From Hoeflea prorocentri (GTDB taxonomy: Bacteria > Pseudomonadota > Alphaproteobacteria > Rhizobiales > Rhizobiaceae): 64,000 bases of DNA. The notes under the pieces were generated by a model. That model saw only the letters and a program-made list of their open reading frames with translations. It was not told the origin of the DNA and made no database searches. The stretch covers positions 124,001 to 188,000 of the forward strand of contig NZ_JAPJZI010000001.1 of NCBI RefSeq assembly GCF_027944115.1. The letters are read 5' to 3'. Made by a program: the position numbers and the translations under genes. Of the stretch, positions 63,807 to 64,000 are shown piece after piece (position 1 is the first letter of the stretch; every line of letters begins with the position of its first letter).

Positions 63807-64000
63807 ATGACAATGATGATGAGCTTAGCGCGCAGTCCGGCCGTGCTTGCGCTGGCCGTAGCGCTGGCCGTTGCCGGCTGCTCGTCCAAAAGATCGCTAC
63901 CCAACAGCCCGGGTGAACTTGGACTTGCCGGCGGCGGCGCAGTTCCCGGTTCGCAACAGGATCTGACCCTGAATGTCGGCGACAGGATTTTCTTTGATAC
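63807..64000 (+). CDS. pal: Peptidoglycan-associated lipoprotein Pal (3' end beyond window)
   Basis: Only 64 codons are visible. The start has GAGGAG upstream. A lipobox VAGC (about residues 22-25) sets the lipid-anchored Cys, followed by a Ser/Gly-rich linker and the first strand of the OmpA domain (LTLNVGDRIFFD). Pal ties the outer membrane to peptidoglycan and is the last gene of the cluster, 101 bases after tolB. Confidence 0.93.
   Translation, partial: MTMMMSLARSPAVLALAVALAVAGCSSKRSLPNSPGELGLAGGGAVPGSQQDLTLNVGDRIFFD

Overview
The window looks like a core chromosomal segment of an alphaproteobacterium of the order Hyphomicrobiales (Rhizobiales). Pointers are an Omp10-type lipoprotein, GapR (DUF2312), RcdA-type DUF1465, DUF1192 and DUF1036 proteins, homospermidine synthase, a zapA-6S RNA-5-formyl-THF cyclo-ligase block, a tkt-gap-pgk-fba block, ruvCAB and ybgC-tolQRAB-pal. 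The sequence is GC-rich. I saw no phage, transposase, CRISPR or plasmid genes, so this is mostly vertical housekeeping DNA. All identifications are from motif reading only; no database search was run.

Layout. 1-5970: a truncated lytic transglycosylase, galU, a beta-barrel outer membrane protein, an NfeD/stomatin pair and ferrochelatase. 6241-7994: the most unusual stretch, with two overlapping tRNA-like modules, about 420 bases without a gene, and an orphan slipin (SPFH) gene closed by a strong terminator. 8003-19513: a periplasmic 5'-nucleotidase with LysM, an AMP-forming ligase, Omp10, homospermidine synthase, the p-aminobenzoate genes pabB-pabC, oligoendopeptidase F and a DUF882 (M15A-like) cell-wall peptidase. 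19529-26572: GapR, DUF1244, DUF1036-pyk, a hydrolase/TPR pair, L36, purE-purK and two divergent DUF465 genes. 26646-32372: acyl-CoA ligase, TSUP permease, thiE-like, Sel1 repeats, efp and an inositol monophosphatase. 32397-32697: a roughly 300-bp inverted-repeat element. 32892-39531: a MotA/MotB-like pair outside any flagellar cluster, an FAD dehydrogenase, a cupin, and an ABC exporter followed by a nucleotidyltransferase-like gene. 39718-43158: L31, RcdA, DUF1192, quinone oxidoreductase and an SGNH hydrolase. 43266-49305: class I aldolase, pgk, DUF1272, gap and tkt. 49630-53847: DUF4164, zapA, 6S RNA, 5-FCL, a YmdB-like phosphoesterase, an MBL hydrolase and YebC. 53979-64000: ruvCAB, a sulfolipid operon (sqdB-sqdD-sqdC) and ybgC-tolQRAB-pal, running off the right edge.

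How the genes work together. Several short operons are clear from overlaps or near-zero spacing: SPFH+nfeD, pabB-pabC, purE-purK, DUF1036-pyk, MotA-like/MotB-like, ABC exporter-nucleotidyltransferase, DUF1272-pgk, ruvC-ruvA-ruvB, sqdB-sqdD-sqdC and tolQ-tolR-tolA-tolB. Central carbon enzymes (tkt, gap, pgk, fba, pyk) account for much of the middle. Envelope functions (Tol-Pal, Omp10, barrel protein, lytic transglycosylase, DUF882 peptidase, sulfolipid) are spread through both ends.

The observations most worth following are: (1) the paired, overlapping tRNA-like modules before the slipin gene, which resemble the arrangement I recall from RNA-repair/Y-RNA loci but without rtcB or a Ro protein in view; (2) two perfect CtrA boxes in the gap upstream of the gene for RcdA, itself a CtrA-degradation factor; (3) the 300-bp element with 28-bp terminal inverted repeats; (4) twin palindromes upstream of the aldolase gene.
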